From Sorangium cellulosum (lineage in GTDB: Bacteria; Myxococcota_A; Polyangia; Polyangiales; Polyangiaceae): 64,000 nucleotides of DNA. A program made the position numbers and the translations under genes. The DNA lies in contig NZ_CP012673.1 of NCBI RefSeq assembly GCF_002950945.1, forward strand, positions 11,050,501 to 11,114,500, given 5' to 3'. Positions within the stretch are counted from its first letter, which is position 1. The number at the start of each line of letters is the position of its first letter. Under the pieces are notes generated by a model. That model did not search any database. It had not been told where the DNA came from and was given only the letters and a program-made list of their open reading frames with translations. Below are positions 17,552 to 26,520 of this stretch, one piece after another.

Positions 17552-19021
17552 TCAGTAGGCCGACGGGTAACCGCGGAACGGCGCGGCGACGGCGATGTCC
17601 GGCGAGCTCGAGCGCCGATCGCGCGCGTGCCAGCCGCCGGCGGCCCGGTGCGGCGCGGCGCCCGGCGCTCCGGCCCAGGGCGGCGCGGCGCCCGGCGCCG
17701 CAGCCCACGAGGACGACACGATCTGCTCCACCTCGACCGCGGAGGGCGCGCCGCCCGTGTAGACGAACTGCCCGCGCGGGCCCGGCACGAGCGTGATCGC
17801 CGCGCGCCGCAGCTGGCCCTTCACGAAGCAGCGGTAGTGGACCGTCGCGCCGTTCATGTGCGCGGGCGCGTGCAGCCAGAAGCCATCGCCCTGCGCGCGG
17901 AACGTCACGTCGCGCGGCGCCCCCGGCACGGGCCTGCCGCGGCTGCGGCTCCGGTGCACGAGCACGCCGATGAAGCCGATGACGGCGCTGACCAGGACGA
18001 AGCCCGCGCCCGCGATCGCGAAGATCGTCGTCCGCGACCAGGAGCCCGCCCCCGCCGCGCTCCCGCGCGCCGCGGGGCCGGGCGCGCCCGGCGCGGCGGC
18101 GGGGGCGCTCGACGCGACCGCGGCGACCGCGGCGACGACGCGGAATCCGTTGTCCGCGTTGCGGCTGCCGGGATCGTTGCGGTACCGCGCCGCGGCGCGC
18201 AGGTGCTTCGCCTCCTTGAGCCACGACCCGCCGCGCAGCACGCGCCGCGGCTTGTCGCCGGCCGGCGCCGCCGTCTGCTCGGGGTCGACCGCGGGGCCGG
18301 GCGCATAGGGAGCATACCAGTCGCGGCACCACTCGTAGACATTGCCGCTCATGTCGTGCAAGCCGAGGGCGTTCGGCTGCTTCTGCCCGACAGGCCGCGT
18401 GCCGTTGCCCGCGTTGGCCTTGAACCACCCGAGGGCGGCCGCGGCGCTGTCGTCGGTCCCTCCATAGAACCGGGTCTGTGTCCCCGCGCGATAGGCATAC
18501 TCCCACTGCGCCTCGGTCGGCAGGTCGAAGGCGCGGCCGGTCTTCTGCGCCAGCCACTGGGCGAACTGGGTCGCGTCCTGATACGTCACCAGCGTCACCG
18601 GGTGCAGGTCGGTCTGCGGAAAGCCGGGGGTCTTCCAGGTGAACTCCTTGCGCTGCGAGAGGCCCTTGCCGTCGAACCCGAACCCGCCGGAGGCGCCCTT
18701 CTCGGCCTCGGTGCGGTAGCCGGTCTCCGCCGCGAAGCGCGCGAACTGACCGACCGTGACGGGCATCCTCCCCAGGTAGAAGTCGCGGCTGAGCGTCACT
18801 TCCCGGAGCGCCTCGTCGTCGCCGCGCCCGGCCTCTGCGGGCGGCGAGCCCTGGCGGAAGCGCCCCGCCTTCACGAGCACGAGATCGAGCTGCACACCCC
18901 CGAGATCGACCGCCAGCGTGGGGGACGGATCCGCAGCGCGCGCCGAGGCCGGAGCGAGCAGCGCGGCGGCCATCGCCAGGGCGAAGGCGCCGGGGAGGTG
19001 ATGCCGGGTCCGCGGTTGCAC
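17552..19021 (-). CDS. exported FGE-sulfatase (SUMF1) domain protein with membrane helix
   Basis: A 489-residue protein. Residues 1-29 are a signal peptide (MAAALLAPASARA). About 45-300 form a formylglycine-generating-enzyme fold: MPVTVGQFARFAAETG, HPVTLVTYQDATQFAQWL, LPTEAQWEYAYRAG, DMSGNVYEWCRDWY, VLRGGSW, ARYRNDP, NGFRV. About 330-352 is one transmembrane helix (AIAGAGFVLVSAVIGFIG). The last 135 residues include FRAQGDGFWLHAPAHMNG and then a Pro/Ala/Gly tail. The paired active-site cysteines of true FGE are not seen in the usual place, so it more likely belongs to the non-catalytic or unrelated-activity branch. It is probably co-transcribed with the glycosyltransferase downstream. Confidence 0.85.
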   Translation of the reverse strand: MQPRTRHHLPGAFALAMAAALLAPASARAADPSPTLAVDLGGVQLDLVLVKAGRFRQGSPPAEAGRGDDEALREVTLSRDFYLGRMPVTVGQFARFAAETGYRTEAEKGASGGFGFDGKGLSQRKEFTWKTPGFPQTDLHPVTLVTYQDATQFAQWLAQKTGRAFDLPTEAQWEYAYRAGTQTRFYGGTDDSAAAALGWFKANAGNGTRPVGQKQPNALGLHDMSGNVYEWCRDWYAPYAPGPAVDPEQTAAPAGDKPRRVLRGGSWLKEAKHLRAAARYRNDPGSRNADNGFRVVAAVAAVASSAPAAAPGAPGPAARGSAAGAGSWSRTTIFAIAGAGFVLVSAVIGFIGVLVHRSRSRGRPVPGAPRDVTFRAQGDGFWLHAPAHMNGATVHYRCFVKGQLRRAAITLVPGPRGQFVYTGGAPSAVEVEQIVSSSWAAAPGAAPPWAGAPGAAPHRAAGGWHARDRRSSSPDIAVAAPFRGYPSAY

Positions 19022-19066
19022 CGGACCAGGCTAGCAGAGCGCGCCGCCCCGCTGCGCGGCGTTTCC

Positions 19067-19112
19067 GCGCGCGTCGCCGACGCCCGGCGCGCCGTGCGCC
19101 GGCGACGCGCGC
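19067..19112. repeat. GC-rich inverted repeat upstream of FGE-like gene
   Basis: Sixteen-base arms (GCGCGCGTCGCCGACG and its complement with one mismatch) around a 14-base loop that itself contains the palindrome CGGCGCGCCG. It starts 46 bp before the start codon at 19021. It may be a leader hairpin or an operator; a random GC-rich palindrome is possible. Confidence 0.4.
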
Positions 19113-19654
19113 GATCAGGCGCGCTCGGTACGGCTGTCGCCGGATCGGGACCTGAAGGTGGGATGGCGAGATGACGAGACGGCGGAATGTCGGCTTCGTG
19201 CTCCAGGGGTTGGCGTTTTCGTGCTCCAGGTGTTCGTGCTGCGCACGGCGATGCTCTCTTACGCTCCTTGCAGCGCGAGAGACATCCCCCGCGGGCGGCT
19301 TGTGTAGTCAAGCCGACGACACTCAACTCGTCGCGTCGGCGGCGTCGAGCTTCGGGCTCGACACCCGTTTCCCAGCGTGGCATCACCACGCGCTCGATCG
19401 CCGAATCGCTGGGTGATCTCCGGCGCTCGGTGTCGGAACTTTCGCTCGGCCGCGGCGTCAGGCTCGACTTCATGATGGTGCTTCCCCACGTTTCCGGCGC
19501 ACCTCCCAGACGCTCGGCTCGCCTGGAGCGACCTTGGTTTCGCACCTTCGCGCGGGGCCGCTCCGGGGGGATGCCGCCCTGTCAGCACAGCACGCCTGTA
19601 GCGTGAGCGGGGGACGTCTCCGCATCGCGACCAACCCACAGCAGGAATCAACTC
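19113..19654. other. intergenic region, no supported gene
   Basis: About 540 bp between divergent genes. Short open frames exist on both strands but are Arg/Ser-rich, lack ribosome sites and match no family. AGGAA 7-11 nt before 19655 serves the next gene. I see no other structure. Confidence 0.5.
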
Positions 19655-20920
19655 ATGCGCACACTCACCAGACTGATCGCTCTCCTCGGCGCCGCTGCCT
19701 TCGTCGGCTGTTCGTCGTCCGACACCGGCTCTGAGCCGCCGGGGGTCGAGCCGCTGGAGCCCCCGGCCGAGGGCGCCGGCATCCAGTACCGGATGGTCAC
19801 GACGATCGATCCGGGCCAGGAGATCGAGAAGTGTCAGCTCTTCGTCGCGCCCCCGGAGGGGCTGAACATCCAGCGCGACGCGGTGCGGTACAACGGCGGG
19901 AGCCACCATGTCCTCCTCTTCACGACGGCCTACTCCGAGATCCCGGCGACGACGATCCGGGGCGTCGCCCTCGACGCGAGCCAGGTCCACGACTGCAAGG
20001 ATGGCCCTCAGGCCGACTGGACGGTCACCGGCGTGGTGTCCGGCTCCCAGTCCCCCGACGGCAAGTCGCTGCTCGGCGATCTGCCGGAAGGCGTGGCGGT
20101 CAAGGTCGCGCCGGGCACGGTGCTCGTCATGAACACCCATTACCTGAACACCGCGCCCGAGCCGATGGAGACGGACGCGCGCATCAACCTCTACACGATC
20201 CCGGACGAGGCCGTGGAGACCGAGGCGGGCGTGCTCTTCCACTACAACCCCTTCATCCACATCCCGGCGCGCGGCGAGGCCTCGGCGCGGATGCGGTGCA
20301 CGACCGAGGAGGACATCTCGGTCGTACGCGTGCAGTCGCACATGCACCGCCGCGGCGTCGGCTACGCCGCCCACAAGGTCAGCGCCGGCGGCGCGATGGA
20401 GCAGATCTACGCCCACGACAAGTGGGAGGACGTCCCTATCCAGGACTTCTCTCCGTTCCTGGAGCTCAAGGCGGGCGAGTCCCTCGACTTCCGCTGCGAC
20501 TACACGAACACCGAGGCGCGCGACGTCATCCAGGGCTCGACCACCAAGGACGAGATGTGCATGCTCATCGGCCCGTACTTCCCGCGCTCCCCGGCGTACG
20601 AGACCTGCAGGGCCCAGGACGGCTCGTCGTTCGGGACGTGGTTCGGCACCGGGACGGCGACGTGCGCGGAGACGCTCGAGTGCATGTCCACGGCGAATCC
20701 GATCACGGTCGACCGCGGAGCCGAGTTCTTCTCTTGCGTGGTGAACAGCTGCGAGGGCGCGTCGGCCTCGGTCTCGGAGCTGACCAACTGCCAGATCACC
20801 GGCGGGTACGGCGAGTGTGAGCAGGAGTGCAGCGGCGAGGACGCAGAGGCCTGCGGCGCGTGCGTCGAGGAGGCGTGTGCGCCGGCGGTCGAGGCCTGCC
20901 AGGTCGCGGCGTGCGACTGA
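19655..20920 (+). CDS. copper type II ascorbate-dependent monooxygenase-like lipoprotein
   Basis: A 421-residue lipoprotein, lipobox AFVGC at residues 15-19. Residues about 40-310 resemble the two jelly-roll halves of PHM/DBH monooxygenases. The candidate ligands line up: a His pair H84-H85 in GSHHVLLF and H162 in NTHYLN for CuH, then H229 and H231 in SHMHRRG plus M301 in DEMCML for CuM. Such enzymes hydroxylate C-H bonds using copper and an electron donor; the substrate is unknown. Residues 325-421 form a Cys-rich tail (CEGASASVSELTNC, ECEQECSGEDAEACGACVEEAC), like other myxobacterial secreted proteins. It is a single gene. A strong bidirectional hairpin follows the stop. Confidence 0.8.
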   Translation: MRTLTRLIALLGAAAFVGCSSSDTGSEPPGVEPLEPPAEGAGIQYRMVTTIDPGQEIEKCQLFVAPPEGLNIQRDAVRYNGGSHHVLLFTTAYSEIPATTIRGVALDASQVHDCKDGPQADWTVTGVVSGSQSPDGKSLLGDLPEGVAVKVAPGTVLVMNTHYLNTAPEPMETDARINLYTIPDEAVETEAGVLFHYNPFIHIPARGEASARMRCTTEEDISVVRVQSHMHRRGVGYAAHKVSAGGAMEQIYAHDKWEDVPIQDFSPFLELKAGESLDFRCDYTNTEARDVIQGSTTKDEMCMLIGPYFPRSPAYETCRAQDGSSFGTWFGTGTATCAETLECMSTANPITVDRGAEFFSCVVNSCEGASASVSELTNCQITGGYGECEQECSGEDAEACGACVEEACAPAVEACQVAACD

Positions 20921-20929
20921 CGTGATGCT

Positions 20930-20969
20930 CCGCGCCGCCGGGCGGATCTCCTCCGCCCTGGCGGCGCGG
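20930..20969. terminator. bidirectional GC-rich terminator hairpin
   Basis: Arms of 17 and 18 bases (CCGCGCCGCCGGGCGGA against its complement with one bulged base) around a 5-base loop. It fills the 51-bp gap between two convergent stop codons, as expected of a shared terminator. No long U tract follows. Confidence 0.7.
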
Positions 20970-20971
20970 AC

Positions 20972-21802
20972 TTAGAATTTCGCCTCGATCTGGATCCCTC
21001 CGGCGCCCACGCCGGCGCTCCAGGCGACCCCGCGCGGCGCCCGCGCCGCCGCCGCGCCGGCGGCGTCCGGCGCGGCCTCGCCGCCGGGCCGCACCACGAG
21101 CAGGACGACGCCCGCCACGGCCGAGGCCGCGCCCACGATGAAGCCCACGGTGGACACGTGCCCGAGCGTGGTCGCGGCGTCCGCGTCGCGCTCCAGCTCG
21201 GCCGGGCAGCGATGGCCGTCGCACTGCGACTTGATCTGGGAGACCTTGGACAGCGACATGACCCCCGCGGCCGTGCCGACGCCGAGGCCCACGGCCCCGA
21301 GCCCGAACGCAAGGCCGGCGGGCAGCAGCGAGCCGCCGCGCGCCTCGCCGGCCGGCGCGGGCGCCGGCGCGGCGGCGGCCGGCGCGGGCGCGGCCGGCCT
21401 CAGCGCCGCGCGCACCGCCGCGAGCTCGACCTCCGCGTCCTTCCGCGCCTCGAGGAACGCGGGCGGCGGGTCGTCCGGGAGCGGCTCGCCGAGGACCTGC
21501 TCGTACAGGGCCCGCGCCTCCTCGAGCTTGCCGAGCTTGCGCTGGCACCGCGCCATGTAGAGCACGAGCGTCGGCGCGTGGTAGAGCCGATCCGCCTCCT
21601 GGAAGGCCTCCAGCGCCTCCTGCCAGCGGTCCGCGCCGTAGAGCTTGAGCCCCTCGTGGCCCTTCGCCCGGGCGAGCTGCTGGGCGTCCCCGGCGGCGCG
21701 CGCCGGCGGCTCCGCCGACAGCGCCGGCGCCGTGGCGAGCAGCGTGACCGCAAGCGCGCAGCGACCAAGACAGTTCGCGAGCATCCTCATCGTTTCACGC
21801 AT
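20972..21802 (-). CDS. exported TPR-like protein with two membrane helices
   Basis: A 276-residue protein typical of a large myxobacterial paralogue group. The signal peptide (LAVTLLATAPALSA) ends near residue 30. About 40-120 form two tetratricopeptide-like helix pairs (GLKLYGADRWQEALEAFQEADRLY, TLVLYMARCQRKLGKLEEARALYEQVL). An Ala/Pro linker follows (130-155), then two hydrophobic helices around 160-185 and 215-240 (VSTVGFIVGAASAVAGVVLLVV), and a short beta end. It probably binds a partner in the periplasm while anchored to the inner membrane. No catalytic motif. The start at 21802 or the ATG four codons later are both possible. Confidence 0.8.
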   Translation of the reverse strand: MRETMRMLANCLGRCALAVTLLATAPALSAEPPARAAGDAQQLARAKGHEGLKLYGADRWQEALEAFQEADRLYHAPTLVLYMARCQRKLGKLEEARALYEQVLGEPLPDDPPPAFLEARKDAEVELAAVRAALRPAAPAPAAAAPAPAPAGEARGGSLLPAGLAFGLGAVGLGVGTAAGVMSLSKVSQIKSQCDGHRCPAELERDADAATTLGHVSTVGFIVGAASAVAGVVLLVVRPGGEAAPDAAGAAAARAPRGVAWSAGVGAGGIQIEAKF

Positions 21803-22284
21803 CCGCCGGAGATCGGGTCGTCATGGTCGTCTGCCTCGAGGCCTGCCCCTGCACAACCGGGCTCGCCGCGGCGCGGGGCCGCAAGTTGCTGGGAGATCGC
21901 ATGGCGTCGTGTCGCATCGCCCAGCGGCTGCGCCGGCGGTGCGGCGCACGACGTTATCAGGTTCGCGGCGCGCTGGGTATCCACGGCGCCGGCGAGGCGA
22001 CGGCGGCGCCTCCGAGTATCGCCTCGCCCTCGCCCTCGCCCTCGCCCGTCGGGTGAACGGCGCGCTCTCGCCGGCGGGCGCGCTCGAGGCATGCCCGCTC
22101 GGGCGCGTCGCCCACGGCGAGATCGAGCCGTTCACCGGTGGGCGACCACCGCGACGCGCAGCCGCGTTGATCCCTCTCGCGTGTCGCCGCGCGCACAGGA
22201 GCGGCGCATCGGCCGAGATCGGGCCACCGTCAAGCCGTCGCATCGAAACGGGTCGGATACATTGCTCGTGTTATCCATCGTGCC
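21803..22284. other. divergent intergenic region with CTCGCC microsatellite
   Basis: A 480-bp gap between divergent genes. A hexanucleotide CTCGCC/CCCTCG tract of about five units lies near 22020-22048. No gene, clear promoter or other repeat is visible. Confidence 0.5.
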
Positions 22285-23676
22285 ATGACGGGTCTCCTCA
22301 AACGTTCTGACGAAGCTGCGACGAGAGCTCGAATGAGGCTCGACAATGTCTTGATCGACGAGCGGTCGCTCGTGGACCTGCTCCGGGTGGTCACCGTCGA
22401 CGTGCACGAGGCGGCGAGCGTCGAGGAGGCCTTGCATCGCACCATCGCGCACATCTGCGGCCACCTGTCCTGGCCCGTCGGTCACGTGTACGTGCCGGCC
22501 GCGGACGACCCTGCGCTGCTGATCCCGACGGCGCTCTGGTACATCAACGACGAGGTGAAGTTCGCGACCTTCAAGACGGTCACGGAGGCGACGCAGTTCA
22601 CCTCCGGGATCGGGCTGCCGGGGCGGGTGCTCGCCAGCAAGCAGCCGGCGTGGGTGCGGAACGTCACGGAGGACGCGAACTTCCCGCGCGCGCGGCTCGC
22701 GAAGAACCTCGGCGTGAAGGCGGGGTTCGCGTTCCCCGTGGTGGTCGGCGGCGCCGTCGTGGCCGTGCTGGAGTTCTTCTCCGACGCCGAGCTCGCGGAC
22801 GACGGGAAGTTCACGGTCACGATCGGCCGCATCGCGCGGCAGCTCGGCCGCCTCTTCGAACGCAAACACGCGCAGGAGATGCTGAGCCGGGAGCGGGACT
22901 TCATGGCGGCCGTCATGGACCTCGTGGACGGCCTCATCGTGGTGCTCGACGCGCGCGGGCGGATCGTGCGGATGAACAGCGCCGCCGAGCGGGCGCTGGG
23001 CAACACGCGCGGCCTCCTGGAGCCGCGGTCGCTCTGGGATCTCACGCCCGATCCGGGGGCGTCGGCGGCGCTGCGGGCGCTCTTCGAGGAGATCGGCGCG
23101 GGCACGCCGAAGAGGCAGGTGGAGGTCCCGTGGACGGCGCGCGACGGCGCCCGCCGGGTGACCGCCTGGTCCGGCGCGGTCCTGCGCGGCAAGGACAGGG
23201 ACGACGCGGCCCGGTTCATCATCATGACCGGCATCGATCTGACCGAGCGGAAGTGCGCCGAGGAGGAGCGGGCGCGGCTGCGGGAGGAGGTGATCCAGGC
23301 CCAGGACGCGGCGCTGGCGAAGCTCTCCATGCCGCTCATCCCCATCAGCGACGACGTGGTGGTCCTGCCGCTCATCGGCCCGCTGGAGGCCGAGCGCGCG
23401 CGGCGCATCGTCGAGACGCTGTCGCGCGGGATCGCCAGGCGCAAGACGCGGATGGCGATCCTCGACCTGACCGGCGTGGACAAGCTCGACGGGCCGGCGG
23501 TCGACGTGTTGCTCGAGGTGGTCCGCGTGGCGGGCCTGCTCGGCGCGCGGGTGGTCCTCACGGGCATCCGCCCCGAGGTCGCCCACCGGCTGGCCGCCGG
23601 CGGGGCGGACGTCGGCCGCCTCGCGGTGCGGAGCTCGCTCCAGAGCGGGATCGCCTTCGCGATGGCGGGGCGCTGA
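22285..23676 (+). CDS. GAF-PAS-STAS protein, RsbR-like stressosome regulator
   Basis: A 463-residue cytoplasmic sensor. Residues about 25-195 form a GAF domain (SGIGLPGRVLASKQPAWVRNV, VVGGAVVAVLEFFS). About 205-325 form a PAS domain (MAAVMDLVDGLIVVLDARG, ITGIDLTERK type ending). A coiled linker and then a C-terminal STAS domain (345-455) follow, with PLIGPLEAERARRIVETL, LDLTGVDKLDG and GARVVLTGIRPEV as in RsbR co-antagonists. The second RsbR phospho-threonine is kept (T426 in VLTGI). The position after LD that is normally Thr is glycine (G403), so one phosphosite is lost. No kinase or phosphatase gene of an rsb module is beside it, so it would act as a stand-alone sensor. Confidence 0.88.
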   Translation: MTGLLKRSDEAATRARMRLDNVLIDERSLVDLLRVVTVDVHEAASVEEALHRTIAHICGHLSWPVGHVYVPAADDPALLIPTALWYINDEVKFATFKTVTEATQFTSGIGLPGRVLASKQPAWVRNVTEDANFPRARLAKNLGVKAGFAFPVVVGGAVVAVLEFFSDAELADDGKFTVTIGRIARQLGRLFERKHAQEMLSRERDFMAAVMDLVDGLIVVLDARGRIVRMNSAAERALGNTRGLLEPRSLWDLTPDPGASAALRALFEEIGAGTPKRQVEVPWTARDGARRVTAWSGAVLRGKDRDDAARFIIMTGIDLTERKCAEEERARLREEVIQAQDAALAKLSMPLIPISDDVVVLPLIGPLEAERARRIVETLSRGIARRKTRMAILDLTGVDKLDGPAVDVLLEVVRVAGLLGARVVLTGIRPEVAHRLAAGGADVGRLAVRSSLQSGIAFAMAGR

Positions 23677-23714
23677 GCTCCGTTGATCTCGAGTTTACTT
23701 GAGCTTGCCTGAGA

Positions 23715-24764
23715 TTACTTGACCGAGATCACCTCCACGTCGTCGAGCGGCTCCGCGCCCCGCGAGAGGTTGAACCCGCCGAGGGCGATGAGCTCGCTCT
23801 CGCTCGCGCAGAGCAGGCCGTTGAAGATGCGCGGCGTCTTCATCGTGCCCGCGGGCTCCCACGCGTCGCCCGCCGCGCTCAGCCGGTAGAAGCCGCCGGC
23901 GTAATTGACGTAGAGCTTCCCGGAGACGACACAGGACGCCGCGCCGAACGCGTGGAGGGGCGGCGCCTCGGGCAGCGACGGCCCCTCCGTCCAGGTCCCT
24001 TCCCTCGTATCCAGCACGAACACCTTCGCGGTGAAGGCCGCCGCCTCGTCCACCCCGCCGATCGCGTAGATCTTGTCGCCGAGCGCCGCGGCGGTCAGGG
24101 ATCGGTGCTTGAACGGCGGCTCGGGGATGGGCTCCCAGACCGCGTCCTCGGCCGACAGATCGAGCTTGTGGCCGCCGTTCGGGAAGGTGCCGGAGTTCGA
24201 GTCGCCGTCCAGCGTCCACCCCGCGATCACGTACAGCGTGTCTCCGATCGTCGTCGTGCCGTGCGCCGAGCGCCCCTCGGGCAGCTCCGGCAGCGGCTCC
24301 CACGCCGCCGCGCCCGGTTCGTAGCGCTCGGCCGTCGCCGCGGAGTGGAGGTCCTCCGGCTCGCCGGGGGCGTTCTCGATCCGGAGCCCGCCGACCCGGT
24401 AGAGGTGCTCCCCGTGGCTCACGAGCCCGACGCCCTCGAGCGGCTGGACGTCCGCGAGATCCTCCCATTGCCCGCCCTCGGCGAGATCGAGCCGCCGGAA
24501 GGCCGGCGTCAGGTCGGCGCTCGTGAAGTCCGTCCCCACGTGGGATGGGGTGACATGGCCGCCGAGCACGTAGGCGAAGCCGTCGAGCACGGCCGCCCCA
24601 AACGACCCTGCGGCCTCGGGCAGCCGCGGATACCGCTCCGCCTCCCCCGGCTGCTCCGCGCCGCCGCCGTCCCCGCCGCAGCCGATCAGGCCGATTCCGT
24701 TCATCGCGCAGATTGACAGCCACACGGGCAGGCAGCGGGACATCGTCATGGGATTCATGGGCAC
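23715..24764 (-). CDS. kelch-repeat lipoprotein
   Basis: A 349-residue exported protein. The signal sequence ends in a lipobox (GLIGCGG, Cys29). The remainder is a kelch beta-propeller of about six blades: FAYVLGGH, EHLYRVGGL, DTLYVIAGW, DKIYAIGGV, GKLYVNYAG, ELIALGGF, each followed by a Trp-containing strand (AWEPLPELPEG, VWEPIPEPP, TWTEGPSLPEA). Such propellers bind partners or glycans at the cell surface; no enzyme motif is seen. It ends 38 bp after the convergent GAF-PAS-STAS gene and stands alone. Confidence 0.88.
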   Translation of the reverse strand: MPMNPMTMSRCLPVWLSICAMNGIGLIGCGGDGGGAEQPGEAERYPRLPEAAGSFGAAVLDGFAYVLGGHVTPSHVGTDFTSADLTPAFRRLDLAEGGQWEDLADVQPLEGVGLVSHGEHLYRVGGLRIENAPGEPEDLHSAATAERYEPGAAAWEPLPELPEGRSAHGTTTIGDTLYVIAGWTLDGDSNSGTFPNGGHKLDLSAEDAVWEPIPEPPFKHRSLTAAALGDKIYAIGGVDEAAAFTAKVFVLDTREGTWTEGPSLPEAPPLHAFGAASCVVSGKLYVNYAGGFYRLSAAGDAWEPAGTMKTPRIFNGLLCASESELIALGGFNLSRGAEPLDDVEVISVK

Positions 24765-25032
24765 CTCACGATCTGTTCAGGAGAACGGTCCAGTGAACCG
24801 GCGCGCCCGGTTCGAGCGCCGGGGGGCGTTCTACCGCGCGGCGGCGCGGCTGTCGCGCGGCGCGCGCCGGCGTCGGCCCACCTCTGGAGAGGTGCTGCGG
24901 GGTGAGCTGGATGTCGTCCGTTCGAAACCGAAGCAGCACCATCTCAACACGGGAGACAGACGATGATGGCTCCCGCTGAGCCCGGTTCCATGCTGTGATG
25001 GAACCAACCCGAGAAAGGTCCGGTCGAATAAC

Positions 25033-26493
25033 ATGCAATTGACGTCTTCCATGGTGAAGCGGTACGTCGCGGTGCACCTCTCGCTGCTCCTGCCCGCGCT
25101 CGCCGGGGCGGGGTGCGCCGCCGACCCGCCGCCGGACGGGGTGATCGAGCCCGAGGCGTCCCTGATCGGCGAGGGCAGCGACGCGCTCACCACGCGCCTC
25201 CGGCTCATGGCCGCGAACATCACGAGCGGCACGGCCCAGAGCTACGATCCTGGGCACGGCAGGCGCATCATGCAGGGGGTCAAGCCCGACATCGCCCTGC
25301 TCCAGGAGTTCAACTACGGTAACAACAGCGCGGACGACCTCCGCGAGTTCGTGAACGTCACGTTCGGTACGGGGTTCAGCTACTACCGCGAGGCCGGGGC
25401 GCAGATCCCGAACGGGATCGTGAGCCGCTGGCCGATCGTCGCGTCCGGCGAGTGGGATGACGGGTCGGTGGGCAACCGGGACTTCGCCTGGGCGCGCATC
25501 GACATCCCCGGTCCGGTCGACCTCTGGGCCGTCAGCGTCCACCTCCTGACCTCGGACGCGGGCGTGCGCAACACGGAGGCGCAGAGCCTCGTCCGTTCCA
25601 TCAACGCGCACGTGCCCCCGGGCGACTACCTGGTCATCGGCGGCGACTTCAACACGGATTCTCGGACCGAGGCGTGTATCACGACCTTCAGGCAGGTCGT
25701 CGTCGCGTCCGCCCCCTACCCCGCCGACAAGAACGGGGACGCGGACACCAACGCCTCGCGCGGAAAGCCCTATGACTGGGTGCTCGTCGACGGCGACCTG
25801 GAGCCCCACGAGACCGCGGTCGTGATCGGCGGGAGCACCTTCACGAACGGCCTCGTCGTGGACACGCGAGTCTACTCCCCGATCAGCGAGATCAGCCCCG
25901 CGCTCTCGTCGGACAGCGGCGCCTCGGGGATGCAGCACATGGCGGTCGTCCGCGACTTCATGATCCCCGACGGCGGCGGGGGGACGGGCACCCCGGACGG
26001 CGGCGGGGGGACGGGCGTCGCGTCCGTGATCATCAACGAGGTCCTCGTGAACGAGCCGGGCAGCGACACGGACGGCGAGTTCGTCGAGATCGTCAATGTC
26101 GGCTCGGCGACCGCCGCGCTCGGGGGGTGGACGCTCTCCGACAGCACGACGCGGCACACCTTCGCCTCCAGCGTTTCGCTCGCGCCGTCCACGGCGATCA
26201 CGGTGTTCGGCGGCGCCGGGGCGATCCCGTCCGGCGTCAGCGGCGCCATCGCGGCGTCCAGCGGGGCCCTCGGGCTCGCCAACGGCGGCGACACGATCAC
26301 GCTGCGGAACACGTCGGGCGCGACCGTGGACAGCCTCACCTACCCTTCCTCGCCCTCCGGCAGCGACGGCATCTCGCTGAACCGCAGCCCCGACGCCACG
26401 GCGGGAGCGGGCTTCGTGCAGCACACCACGTTCAACACGAGCGCCCCGCTCTCGTCGTCCCCCGGCAGGCGCGCGAGCGGCCTGCCCTTCTGA
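25033..26493 (+). CDS. exported endonuclease/exonuclease/phosphatase with lamin-tail domain
   Basis: A 486-residue lipoprotein (ALAGAGC lipobox near residue 27). Residues about 55-315 are an EEP (DNase I-like) domain with the expected pieces: LMAANI, the metal Glu in LLQEF, the His in WAVSVHLL, GGDFNTD with Asp and Asn, and the terminal His in MQHMAVV. The family usually has SDH at the last site, so the preceding Asp is replaced by Gln here. A Gly/Thr/Asp linker (PDGGGGTGTPDGGGG) leads to a lamin-tail domain, 335-450 (INEVLVNEPGS, EFVEIVNVG, LGGWTLSDS). It is likely a secreted nuclease tethered to the surface. A second ATG six codons in is an alternative start. Confidence 0.88.
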   Translation: MQLTSSMVKRYVAVHLSLLLPALAGAGCAADPPPDGVIEPEASLIGEGSDALTTRLRLMAANITSGTAQSYDPGHGRRIMQGVKPDIALLQEFNYGNNSADDLREFVNVTFGTGFSYYREAGAQIPNGIVSRWPIVASGEWDDGSVGNRDFAWARIDIPGPVDLWAVSVHLLTSDAGVRNTEAQSLVRSINAHVPPGDYLVIGGDFNTDSRTEACITTFRQVVVASAPYPADKNGDADTNASRGKPYDWVLVDGDLEPHETAVVIGGSTFTNGLVVDTRVYSPISEISPALSSDSGASGMQHMAVVRDFMIPDGGGGTGTPDGGGGTGVASVIINEVLVNEPGSDTDGEFVEIVNVGSATAALGGWTLSDSTTRHTFASSVSLAPSTAITVFGGAGAIPSGVSGAIAASSGALGLANGGDTITLRNTSGATVDSLTYPSSPSGSDGISLNRSPDATAGAGFVQHTTFNTSAPLSSSPGRRASGLPF

Positions 26494-26520
26494 GCCGGCG
26501 GCGCTGCGGCGCCGCGGGGA

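Noticed and set aside
14522..19174. A 1550-codon plus-strand open frame across the MATE, glycosyltransferase and FGE genes
   Set aside because: Composition is Arg/Ala/Pro-rich with no domain, and three well-supported genes lie on the other strand.
22017..22049. CTCGCC hexanucleotide tract
   Set aside because: Short and in a GC-rich gap; no gene or phase-variable start depends on it.
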